29,775 bases of DNA from Anammoximicrobium sp032229885 (lineage in GTDB: Bacteria; Planctomycetota; Planctomycetia; Pirellulales; Pirellulaceae), in the NCBI GenBank assembly GCA_032229885.1, contig JAVYAJ010000131.1, forward strand, positions 1 through 29,775. Direction: 5' to 3'. Every line of letters starts with the position of its first letter. Position 1 is the first letter of the stretch. This document shows, one piece after another, positions 15,806-23,540 of the stretch. The notes under the pieces are model-generated. The model was given only the letters and a program-made list of their open reading frames with translations, was not told the DNA's origin and did not search any database. The translations under genes were made by a program, and so were the position numbers.

Positions 15806-17899
15806 CTAAAAATGCCACAAGAGAGCTGTACTGATGACGATCTCGCTGGCACAAGCTCTTGTGGGTCGAGCCCAAGCTACGGACGGGCTCCTACGGTGCG
15901 GTCTCGGATCCTGAGGCGGACTCCGAGAGGACCCCACCAGCAACAGGCACTGCCCGGGCGACAAGCGCAGCACGTGCTGGCCGTCCGTGTCCGGGGTGAT
16001 TCGCTCGATGTGCGCGGTGCTCGGATCGAGTCGCATCCACGCGCTCGGCGGCAACCCGCGCAGGCTTCCGGCGTAGGCGTCGCGCCCGACGTTGGCCAGG
16101 ACCAGGATCTGGCGGCCATCGCGAGAGAACGCGCCCAAGGCGATCGAATCGGCGGCGGGAGAAATTCGGACGGCCGGCTGCAGGTCGGCGAGCAGGTCGG
16201 TTTTCGCGTTTTCCGAGTCGCTCGCGGTCCCGCGCACCACGCGTCCACCGGCTTGCTCGCAGCGCTGCACCATCGCGGCGACCGGCGGCGGCAATTCGAC
16301 GCCGAACGGCAGCACCAGCGAATCGAACTCGTCTCGGCCAATCCGCAGGCGCCCGTCGGCGCGGACCTCGGCTTCGGCCAGCAAATCGTGATCGACCAGG
16401 ACAAAGGGGATTTGCGATCGTTGCAACGCGCGTCCTAGTCGCAGGAACGAGTGGACGATCTGTTGGACAGGCACCGACTGGGAATCAAGTCGCAGCGGCC
16501 CGGCGACCGGCAGGTAGTCTGCCCACAAATCGTAGATCGGATAATACAGCAAGACGCGGCGATCGAAACGCGCCGTGCGGAGGATCGCGTTCAACCTTCC
16601 CACATAGTCGCCGTACGCGCGATACGCGTCGGGCGGCCGATCCTCGGGGCGATAGTACAACGTAAAGTCGGTGACGCCCCAAGCCGCTTGCCAGGCCGCG
16701 GCCGCCTGCATGTCCGTCAAGGTCGCCGGGCCGTGTCCCGACATCTTCTGGCTAAAATCGCTGATCTCGGTCATCACGCGCCGCCCGCCGCTCAACTGGG
16801 CGGCCGAACTGGGCAAGGCCGCGGTCAACCAACCAGAATGAACCACGGTCTGCGGATCCGAGCTCAGCATGTCCAGGCCCGGAATTTCCATTCGCATCAA
16901 GGCCCGCAGGGCGTTTCCTTCGAGCGGGACCTGGTGCAGGATGCTCTCCTCGTGCAGCGTGTGACCCGAGGCGGCCACGCGATGTGCGCGACACCAGCTC
17001 TGAATGGCGCCGAAATAACGGTCCGCGATCAAACCGGAGATCAACTGCCAGAACTGGCGTCGGACGCGGCGGTCGGCTTCGGTCTCGCCAGTGAACAGGC
17101 TGCGGCGGTGCGGAATCAAGTCCTGGCCGTAGCGCTCGCGATACCGCGCAGGCAGATCATAGGACCAAGGGACGCTGGCCAGCGGCTTGACGCCCGGATC
17201 GATCGGATCGACCACGGGGACTCGGCTGCGCGCGGGCTCGGGAATCTGTCCCAAGTCGACCGCCATCAGCGAAGGCTCGTCGGTAAAGGTGGCTTGGATC
17301 GTCGAGCCGAAGTGGGGTTCGAGCCGCTGCCAATAGGCGTCGTGCGTGAGCTGGATGAAGCAGGCGGTGGCTCGATCGTCGATCAGGTTTGGATAGCGTC
17401 GCGCCGCGTGATAGTTGTTGCTGGCGTGGGTGTGCTCGTACGCAGCGCGGATTTCAAACGGCTCGTTCGCCGTCGGGTCGTACGTCAGCTCGACGGCTTC
17501 GAACCGCGGATCGTGCGCCAGCACCAGACCACCCGCGGCGCCGCTGGGGTAGCCTTTTTCGTCGTACAGCCACACGATCAGCCCCAACTGGTGACACGCC
17601 TCGACGCCCTTGACCAGCGTCTGCCAATGTGTTTCCGAACGCAGGTACTCGTCGAACGCGGCATTGCAGACGATGCCGCCCAGTCCCAGGTCGTGATAAT
17701 ACTGCATGCCTTCGACGCTGGCTCGCGAGGGGGGAATCCCATGCACGATCTGCAGCGGCCGATGCCCGGCGGCCGGCGCGTCCCAGTCCGCTTGCCATGC
17801 GGCCGGCAGCGTCTGGGCCGCGACTCGCGTCGTCTCGTACGCGTGATCGAGCCCCACGAGCATGATGAAACCGATGACCAAACTCGTAGAACGCCACAT
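15806..17899 (-). CDS. Exported GH106-like glycoside hydrolase (alpha-L-rhamnosidase type)
   Basis: 697 residues from ATG 17899, chosen because GGAGGAG (17908-17914) is eight bases ahead and a signal peptide follows (residues 1-~29, ending 'RVAAQ'). Sequence typical of the GH106/'Glyco_hydro_106' TIM-barrel type is seen as 'LYDEKGYPSGAAGG' (111-124), 'TFTDEPSLM' (204-212), 'ASGHTLHEES' (310-319) and 'MTEISDFSQKMSG' (376-388). E208 and the acidic residues of HEE (317-318) or E378 are candidates for catalysis. The C-terminal part (about 450-655) resembles the glutamine-amidotransferase-like and beta-sandwich regions of such enzymes. After 'LRLSPGQCLLLVG' (about 656) come 41 residues of Arg/Pro-rich sequence that do not look like part of the domain. 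It may release rhamnose or a similar sugar from polysaccharide. The T2SS genes upstream may export enzymes of this kind, but that link is only positional. Confidence 0.7.
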   Translation of the reverse strand: MWRSTSLVIGFIMLVGLDHAYETTRVAAQTLPAAWQADWDAPAAGHRPLQIVHGIPPSRASVEGMQYYHDLGLGGIVCNAAFDEYLRSETHWQTLVKGVEACHQLGLIVWLYDEKGYPSGAAGGLVLAHDPRFEAVELTYDPTANEPFEIRAAYEHTHASNNYHAARRYPNLIDDRATACFIQLTHDAYWQRLEPHFGSTIQATFTDEPSLMAVDLGQIPEPARSRVPVVDPIDPGVKPLASVPWSYDLPARYRERYGQDLIPHRRSLFTGETEADRRVRRQFWQLISGLIADRYFGAIQSWCRAHRVAASGHTLHEESILHQVPLEGNALRALMRMEIPGLDMLSSDPQTVVHSGWLTAALPSSAAQLSGGRRVMTEISDFSQKMSGHGPATLTDMQAAAAWQAAWGVTDFTLYYRPEDRPPDAYRAYGDYVGRLNAILRTARFDRRVLLYYPIYDLWADYLPVAGPLRLDSQSVPVQQIVHSFLRLGRALQRSQIPFVLVDHDLLAEAEVRADGRLRIGRDEFDSLVLPFGVELPPPVAAMVQRCEQAGGRVVRGTASDSENAKTDLLADLQPAVRISPAADSIALGAFSRDGRQILVLANVGRDAYAGSLRGLPPSAWMRLDPSTAHIERITPDTDGQHVLRLSPGQCLLLVGSSRSPPQDPRPHRRSPSVAWARPTRACASEIVISTALLWHF

Positions 17900-18025
17900 C
17901 GCTAACGCTCCTCCGTGCGCGCTGTCATCCGAGGCCGCTTTCGCCGGCTCGCGCCGCCGGACGCGAGCCAACGGCGAGACTCGAGTTGGGGAATGAAAGA
18001 CGCAGGTCATATCCGCGAGGCGTCG

Positions 18026-18646
18026 TCAGGAACGTTCGGCGCTTGTTTCCTCGGTGGGTTCGGCTCGCGGGCGTCGTACCGCGACCACAACATATTGTAG
18101 CCCCGAGTAGATCGTGGACAGCACGGCCAGCCAGACGACCACGGGCAGCAAGCGAGACAGCCAGGCGGGCGGCAAGAGCGACAACAGCCAGTCCGGCGCC
18201 GAGCCGCCGGCGTACATCAGCGCGCCCAAGCCGAACCCGCCAGCCGCGCACTGGAGAACCATCTTTATCTTGCCTGCGAACTTGGCGGAAAAATCGCCGC
18301 CCTGCTGCTCGATGAAGCTCCGCAGCGCTGTGACAAGCAATTCGCGCCCAACCACCACCACGGTCATCCACGGAGCGATCCCGGAATCTTTTTCCGCGGC
18401 CAGAAAGATGAACAACCCGCACACGATGATCTTGTCCACGAACGGGTCGAGAATACGCCCCAGTTGGGTGACTTGGTTGAACCGTCGCGCCCAATAACCG
18501 TCGACCCAATCCGTCGAAGCGGCGACGCCGAATACGATCAGAGCGGAAAAATACCAGCCGAGAGGCACGAGCACGAACACGACGATCGACAGCGCCAAAC
18601 GGGCCAGCGTCAACACATTGGGAATGTTCCATGCGCCTCGCAACAC
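18026..18646 (-). CDS. pgsA: CDP-diacylglycerol--glycerol-3-phosphate 3-phosphatidyltransferase
   Basis: 206 residues, an integral inner-membrane enzyme that joins CDP-diacylglycerol with glycerol-3-phosphate to give phosphatidylglycerol phosphate. The CDP-alcohol phosphotransferase signature is complete: D46, D49-G50, A53-R54, G63, D67 and D71 in 'STDWVDGYWARRF...LGRILDPFVD'. The opening 'WNIPNVLTLAR' is the standard PgsA N-terminus, followed by several membrane helices. I chose GTG 18646 because AGGAG (18652-18656) is five bases ahead and the family start follows at once; TTG 18643 is the alternative. Upstream in-frame codons to 18835 give Arg-rich sequence foreign to the family. It lies alone between the GspM-like gene and the glycosidase, so its link to either is probably only positional. 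Confidence 0.93.
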   Translation of the reverse strand: MLRGAWNIPNVLTLARLALSIVVFVLVPLGWYFSALIVFGVAASTDWVDGYWARRFNQVTQLGRILDPFVDKIIVCGLFIFLAAEKDSGIAPWMTVVVVGRELLVTALRSFIEQQGGDFSAKFAGKIKMVLQCAAGGFGLGALMYAGGSAPDWLLSLLPPAWLSRLLPVVVWLAVLSTIYSGLQYVVVAVRRPRAEPTEETSAERS

Positions 18647-19013
18647 GCTCGCTCCTCTCTTGTCCGCTCGAGAATTCCGTTCATCCCGTTTTGCGAGGCC
18701 AGCTCGAGTCCGGCCGCGCTGCGATGGGCCGCGCCCGACCGAGATCGGGACCGGTAGGCGGGCTCTCACGCCGTCGCCAACGCGCCGCCGTGGGCGGAAC
18801 ACGGGCCCGATGCGGCAGGCCGAAGGCGGCCGCATCCCCCGCCGGCGGAGAGGTCGCCAAAGCGACCGTGTCCCGGCCCGAATGCGTCGCCAGTAACCTC
18901 ATGTTGTCTGAGGTCACTGTATAGTGTAGACGGATCGTGGCGGGCAGCGAAGAGCGGCGGCGAAATCGGGGGTGGTCGCCGATGGCCCGACGGACGTTGG
19001 CTGGGCTGCGTCA
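18647..19013. other. Intergenic region with three hairpins between the gspM-like gene and pgsA
   Basis: A 367-base stretch with no credible gene. Three inverted repeats lie in a row: GATGCGGC (18809-18816) / GCCGCATC (18829-18836); GGTCGC / GCGACC with a CAAA loop at about 18852-18867; and ACCTCA (18896-18901) / TGAGGT (18909-18914). They may end the T2SS transcript and/or form the pgsA leader. None is followed by a U-run on the minus strand, and I cannot fix a promoter. Confidence 0.45.
18652..18656 (-). promoter_or_regulatory. Shine-Dalgarno supporting the GTG start of pgsA
   Basis: AGGAG on the minus strand, within AGAGAGGAGC, lies five bases before GTG 18646 and eight before TTG 18643. 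No ATG with the right frame and spacing exists here. Confidence 0.6.
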
Positions 19014-20222
19014 TCAGCCTTTGGCAGCGTCCAGATCTCGTCCCTGGCCGATGTTTTGGCCGAGCGTCACCAACAGCCGGCGCTCGAGAATCGGGGCGTC
19101 CAGCTCCACGTCTCTGTCGGTGATCCGGTGGACTTTGACGGTCACTTCACCGATTTGAAACTCTTCTCCCTCGCTCAGCTTGAGCAATCTGCCCTCGGTC
19201 CGCAGGCTGATCCACACCAAACGTTTGCCATCCGCTTCGGTGATCGCCGTGACGTACGCAAACTTGGCCAAGTTAAAGCTCGGTTTGCTCACGGCGACCA
19301 CCGGCGCCGGAGGCGCCTCGGGCGGCTTTTCGTCGATCCGGATGTCGACCGTCCGCTGGGCCGTCTGAGGTGGAAAGCCATCATCCGTGGCGGCCACGAC
19401 GACTCGATAGGTTCCGGGCTTGGCGGCCGTCCAGCGGAATGTTCCGCTGCGAGCGTCGAGCGTGGCGCCTTCGGGCGCGGCGCCATCGAGTCGATAGCTG
19501 ACTTGATCCAATTTGTCGGGATCTTGGGCCCGAACCGTGAACGAAACCGTCTCGCCGACGTGGGCGACCTGCTCGCGAAGCGCCTCGATCACAGGCGCCT
19601 TGTTCGCCGGGCCAAGCAGATTTCGCTGGAGGATGACTTCGAGATAGGCATCCCGATCACCGTAGACCAGTTGCCGCTGCTGATCGTTCAATTTGTCCAT
19701 GCTGTCGGCGGTCGTCAGGGACACGGCCTCGATGGCAAGCGAAAGATCGAGCTCGCGGGTTCCCGGCACGCGTTTGACGTGCAGCCGCCGGATACGATGC
19801 AGGAGATCCGCGGAATAGAACTGGTGCAGAAACGACACCAAGCGGGGCAAATCGCCGCGGCCGCTCACTTGCGATCCCAGCACGTAGTACACATCTTTCT
19901 CGTTGCGCATCGGCAGCACGTTCACCTGCGTGTCCTTCAGCCCGACTTCCTTGACCACGCTCAAGAGCCAGGTCTGATACAGCGAGCTGGCGGCCTCGAG
20001 ATCGGCCGGCAGCGAGCGGCGCTGGTAATCCTGCAACCGATCGGAGGCGGCTATGCTCAGCCGCACCGTATGGGTCTTGGTGCGGACGGACTTTTCCAGG
20101 CTGGCGATCTGAGCTCGCCGCGCGCGGAGGGCGTCGTTCAGCTTGCGAGCTCCGAACAGACCGCCCCCCAAGACCAGACACAAGCCGACGATCAAGGCGA
20201 GGTTGCGTTCGCGCTTACTCAT
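19014..20222 (-). CDS. GspM-like T2SS protein with Ig-like and PilP/GspC-like domains
   Basis: 402 residues from ATG 20222, whose ATGAGTAA overlaps the stop of the upstream gspL-like gene. The order is: one membrane helix (about 7-26) with a following coiled-coil stretch (27-55); an alpha/beta periplasmic region (75-170, 'WLLSVVKEVGL', 'LPRLVSFLHQFYS') of the GspM/PilO ferredoxin-like type; a beta-rich domain (about 208-297, 'PVIEALREQVAHVGETVSF', 'ATDDGFPPQTAQRTVDI') resembling Ig/cadherin-like repeats; and a C-terminal segment (316-390, 'AYVTAITEADGKRLVWISLR', 'LSEGEEFQIGEVTVKVHRI', 'LVTLGQ') whose pattern recalls PilP or the GspC HR domain. Position after gspL and topology support GspM/PilO. 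The extra domains are unusual and could take over the GspC role of linking to the secretin. Confidence 0.75.
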   Translation of the reverse strand: MSKRERNLALIVGLCLVLGGGLFGARKLNDALRARRAQIASLEKSVRTKTHTVRLSIAASDRLQDYQRRSLPADLEAASSLYQTWLLSVVKEVGLKDTQVNVLPMRNEKDVYYVLGSQVSGRGDLPRLVSFLHQFYSADLLHRIRRLHVKRVPGTRELDLSLAIEAVSLTTADSMDKLNDQQRQLVYGDRDAYLEVILQRNLLGPANKAPVIEALREQVAHVGETVSFTVRAQDPDKLDQVSYRLDGAAPEGATLDARSGTFRWTAAKPGTYRVVVAATDDGFPPQTAQRTVDIRIDEKPPEAPPAPVVAVSKPSFNLAKFAYVTAITEADGKRLVWISLRTEGRLLKLSEGEEFQIGEVTVKVHRITDRDVELDAPILERRLLVTLGQNIGQGRDLDAAKG

Positions 20223-21696
20223 GGGCCGCCTCCTCGGGACCGGTGGCTTGCACGGTGATCCGTTCTTTGAACTGCCAGCGATATTCAGGCTGGCGCTCGT
20301 CAAAGGTCGTCCCGCTGCCCGTCACCTGATGCTGTCGATCTCGCAAGCGAGACTCCATCTGCTCGATGATCGAGGGGTCGCGGACGTACCCCTCGACGTA
20401 CATCTGCCCTCCTCCTTCGGGGCGGGTTGTCAAGGTGAGCGTGTCGACCAGACTGTCGTCCGCCGACGGAAATTTCTTGGCCAGAGTATAGAGTTCATCG
20501 AGCCAATCGACGCCGCCGATGGCGAATGCGTCGATCAGCTCGACTTCGGCCTGCAGCTTGGCCGCGGTCTTCAACGAGGCGTCCAAATTTTGACTTTCAG
20601 CCTGCAACCGCGCCGACTGCTGGGCGTACGCGCGAAGCTGCCAGGCGGCCATGGCGCCGACGATCAACAACAGCGCGGCCGCGGCGGCGCCGATCACGGC
20701 ATAGCGACGACCACGATTGACCGGCGCCGGCCGTTGCCGTGGCTTGAGGAAGTCGATTCCGTGCCGCCGTTGCTCGGCTTCGTCGTAGACCATTCCCAAC
20801 AACGCCGCAAAGCGGCCGCTCGGCTCCTGCACGCTCTGCCGCGCCGCCGCCGACAGTCGCGCCACCGCCAGCGGATCGAACGTCTCGACTTCCAGGCTCA
20901 ACTGCTCGCGCAAGATCTCCGGCAGATCGCCCAACTCGGACTGCCCACCCAAGAGGGTCACCGCTTGGACACCGTGATCCCCCAATTGGTTGTGTGCGGC
21001 CGCCAGCGTGCGACGAATCTCGCCAACCAGCGCGGCGGCCCGATCGTCCGTCGGCAAGCGGACCGAGCGCAGCAAGAACGCTTGGCCGGCGGCGACCACC
21101 GTCAGCTCGGCCTCGTCAGCGAACAGCTCGACCATCAGCCGACAACGGTCCGCTTGCGTGAACCGCCCGCAGAACGAAGCGGCCGCAAAAGGCCGCAGGA
21201 CCAAGCTGGTGGGCGGCGACTCGAACAGCGCGCCCACGCGCCGCGCCTCGTCCACAATGCCGGGTGGGATCGCCGCCGCCAGCACCTGCACTTGCTGAGG
21301 ATCGGTCGATCGAAGCCGGGTGAAGTCCAGCGGCCAGTCCTCGCCCAGCGACGTGAACTGGCGAAGCGCCTGAAACCGAATCAGATCGGGCAGTTCGTCG
21401 TCCGGCACGAGCGGCGCCTGCAACACGCGCAGCTCGGCTTTGGCCCGCGGCAGGGCAACCAGCGTCTGGCAACGCCCGATGTCCCGCTCGCGACAGGCGG
21501 CCGCCAGCCGCGCCCCCACCTCGTCGCAGAAAACCTCGCCCGCCGCTTCGTTCGCGGCTGTTTCCGAGGTTTCTCGCGCGGTGTCCGACAGCGGAATCGC
21601 GAAGATCTGCTCGATTTCGACCGCCTTGCCGGTCGTTCGAGCCACCACCGCTCGCGCTTCGCGGGCGTCCCATTCAAAAGCTAATAGTGTGGGCAT
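20215..21696 (-). CDS. GspL-like / PilM-PilN-type T2SS assembly protein
   Basis: 493 residues from ATG 21696. The N-terminal ~325 residues form an actin-like (PilM/GspL cytoplasmic) domain: 'LLAFEWDAREARAVVAR' resembles the first beta-hairpin, and 'LVALPRAKAELRVLQAP', 'DELPDLIRFQALRQF' and 'VTLLGGQSEL' are typical PilM positions. A membrane helix (332-353) is followed by a coiled coil (355-390) and a small periplasmic alpha/beta domain (about 395-485), as in GspL or PilN. In T2SS, GspL recruits the GspE ATPase to the inner-membrane platform and pairs with GspM. No Shine-Dalgarno precedes ATG 21696. The in-frame extension upstream to 22146 runs antisense into gspK and is not credible. It lies 185 bases after gspK, the largest gap in the operon, so a separate promoter is possible. 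Confidence 0.82.
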   Translation of the reverse strand: MPTLLAFEWDAREARAVVARTTGKAVEIEQIFAIPLSDTARETSETAANEAAGEVFCDEVGARLAAACRERDIGRCQTLVALPRAKAELRVLQAPLVPDDELPDLIRFQALRQFTSLGEDWPLDFTRLRSTDPQQVQVLAAAIPPGIVDEARRVGALFESPPTSLVLRPFAAASFCGRFTQADRCRLMVELFADEAELTVVAAGQAFLLRSVRLPTDDRAAALVGEIRRTLAAAHNQLGDHGVQAVTLLGGQSELGDLPEILREQLSLEVETFDPLAVARLSAAARQSVQEPSGRFAALLGMVYDEAEQRRHGIDFLKPRQRPAPVNRGRRYAVIGAAAAALLLIVGAMAAWQLRAYAQQSARLQAESQNLDASLKTAAKLQAEVELIDAFAIGGVDWLDELYTLAKKFPSADDSLVDTLTLTTRPEGGGQMYVEGYVRDPSIIEQMESRLRDRQHQVTGSGTTFDERQPEYRWQFKERITVQATGPEEAAHE

Positions 21697-21881
21697 AACT
21701 GTCTTCGCTGGACCGTGATCTCGTGCCAATCCGCTGCATCGCCGGCCGTCGGGCCAAGGCGCGCCCCGACCGCGCGTCGCCCCGGTCGAGCTCGCCGCTC
21801 GGGGGGCCATTCGCCGCACGGGCTGGGTCGCCCGACCGCGGCGGCCGAAGCCGAGCGGCGTCGCGCTGCCAGCCGCGTGCT

Positions 21882-23540
21882 TTAGGGGGAGAACGTCCCG
21901 CCCGAACCGCTGCCAGCGCCTAGGGCATCTAAAGTGTAGCCTCTGCCGAGGTGGCTGATGTTCCTCCACAATAATACGCCGGGCGGCTGTTGTGCAGTGT
22001 CTAAAACCACTTCCAGACGCGCCGCTGCCCGGCCATCGTCGTAATAACCGATCACTTGCGCACGGAACGCAGCGCCGCCAGCACAGACGAAAGGCATCAG
22101 AGTCCGCATTTCGTCCAGCGTGACCAAGCCCTGGGTCAGCAGCCATGTCTCGTGCCGCTGCTCGGGGGCGTCCGCCGCCGCGTCGGGCGAGCGTTGCGCA
22201 AGTATCTGTTCCACGATTTCATCGGTCATGCCGGGAATGCCGGCTAGAATGGCGCGCGGCGCCTGATTGATGTTGACTCGCCCAGGGATCGTAGTCGCCG
22301 GTACGATCGTGACGTGGTCCATCAACTGCGGCAGATAGGCGCTCATCGACGTCAGATCTTCGGCAAAGGGCGAGTTCAAGACGGTGGGCTGGTCCGCGCC
22401 CTTGAATTGAACCCGGGTTTTCTTGCCGATCAGGTCCAGCACCTGCGTGAGTTTCGCTTGACCCGGCTGGCCGAGGTCCAGATCGCCGCTCGAGTACGCC
22501 TCGCCGGCCTCGTCGCCCGTGTACTCGCCGTTCTGCCGATAGGCCACGATGAACAAGGCCCAATCCGCGGGAAAGACCTCGACCAGTGTGTCGTACAAGG
22601 TCTGCAGATCGTCGTCGTTCAAGTTGATTCGCGGCAGCCCCTCGGAGGTGACGTTGTTCTCTTTGCTGTACACGGTGAACATGCTCGCCCACCCGGCGAC
22701 CGGCGTCTGGCTGTCCGCCAGCACGGCCCCGGCTTGGTCGAGTTCCCCCGGATCGAGCGCGCCGTTGCGGTTCACATCGGCTCCGAACAGCAGTTGCGGG
22801 GTGACGTCGCGAACCAACAACAGCTCTTCGACGGTCTCCAACTGACCATTCTTGGGGATGTACGGAGGACTCAGCCCGGCGTAATAATCGGCCTCGGCCC
22901 CGAACTCGCGCGGCTCGTCGCCTTCGTCCAGCCAGTCCAGGATCGCGTCCGCGATCTCGACGGTCATCCCCGGCAAAGCCATCAGCAGATCGCGGCCGGC
23001 GGTGTCCTGCCCCAACGACTTGGCGCGAGCCTCGACGGCGATCAGGGTGTTCAAGTTGAGGCGGGCCGATTCGTCCTCGAGCCCATAGCGAACACCGCTC
23101 GGCACGCCGTCCGAATCCAGCGCCGGGGCGAGCACGGTAAAACGGCCCACGTCGTCGCTGTCCGCTTCCTGAACGACGATCCGGCCTTGGAATTGAGCCG
23201 GGTTGTCGTACAGCCCGCCAGCCTCGTCCCAGGCCTGGGCGCCGGACATCAGCAGGGCACGCAGATCGGCGACTCCCGAGGCTGCCAACGAGTAGGCCTG
23301 GATCTGGCGACCGGCCATGTGCGTCACTTCGTTCTCCGACAGCATCACCTCGTTGAAGGCGTACGCGGCCAACGATAGGACCGCCACCACAACCAGGACA
23401 ATGATCAAGACCGCGGCGCGGCGGCGCGGCACACGGACGCCTGGCGCCACGCAACGCGGACCGCGGCGACGTTCACTCGGCCCCGGTGCGCCGTGCGCAC
23501 GGCGCGCCAAAGGCAAGGCGGTGGCCCGTTGCGCAGTCAT
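21882..23540 (-). CDS. gspK: GspK minor pseudopilin
   Basis: 552 residues, longer than most GspK. A 40-residue basic leader precedes the hydrophobic helix 'AAVLIIVLVVVAVLSLAAY' (42-60). The rest follows GspK: 'AYSLAASGVADL' (82-93), 'DESARLNLNTL' (156-166), 'LPGMTVEIADAILDWLDEGDEPR' (189-211), 'YIPKNGQLETVEELLLV' (227-243), and a helix-hairpin-helix-like 'GRVNINQAPRAILAGIPGM' (420-438). 'DVNRNGALDPGE' (255-266) is an EF-hand-type calcium loop. GspK caps the pseudopilus tip with GspI and GspJ. The start overlaps the gspJ stop (ATGA, 23537-23540). No glycine is present just before the hydrophobic segment, so prepilin cleavage would be non-standard. Confidence 0.9.
   Translation of the reverse strand: MTAQRATALPLARRAHGAPGPSERRRGPRCVAPGVRVPRRRAAVLIIVLVVVAVLSLAAYAFNEVMLSENEVTHMAGRQIQAYSLAASGVADLRALLMSGAQAWDEAGGLYDNPAQFQGRIVVQEADSDDVGRFTVLAPALDSDGVPSGVRYGLEDESARLNLNTLIAVEARAKSLGQDTAGRDLLMALPGMTVEIADAILDWLDEGDEPREFGAEADYYAGLSPPYIPKNGQLETVEELLLVRDVTPQLLFGADVNRNGALDPGELDQAGAVLADSQTPVAGWASMFTVYSKENNVTSEGLPRINLNDDDLQTLYDTLVEVFPADWALFIVAYRQNGEYTGDEAGEAYSSGDLDLGQPGQAKLTQVLDLIGKKTRVQFKGADQPTVLNSPFAEDLTSMSAYLPQLMDHVTIVPATTIPGRVNINQAPRAILAGIPGMTDEIVEQILAQRSPDAAADAPEQRHETWLLTQGLVTLDEMRTLMPFVCAGGAAFRAQVIGYYDDGRAAARLEVVLDTAQQPPGVLLWRNISHLGRGYTLDALGAGSGSGGTFSP

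Noticed and set aside
18809..18866. CRISPR-like or attachment-site reading of the hairpins near pgsA
   Set aside because: The repeats differ from one another in sequence and there are no equal spacers, cas genes or integrase.
20223..20303. Upstream extension of the gspM-like gene
   Set aside because: It overlaps the end of the gspL-like gene with non-family sequence, while ATG 20222 gives a normal membrane anchor.
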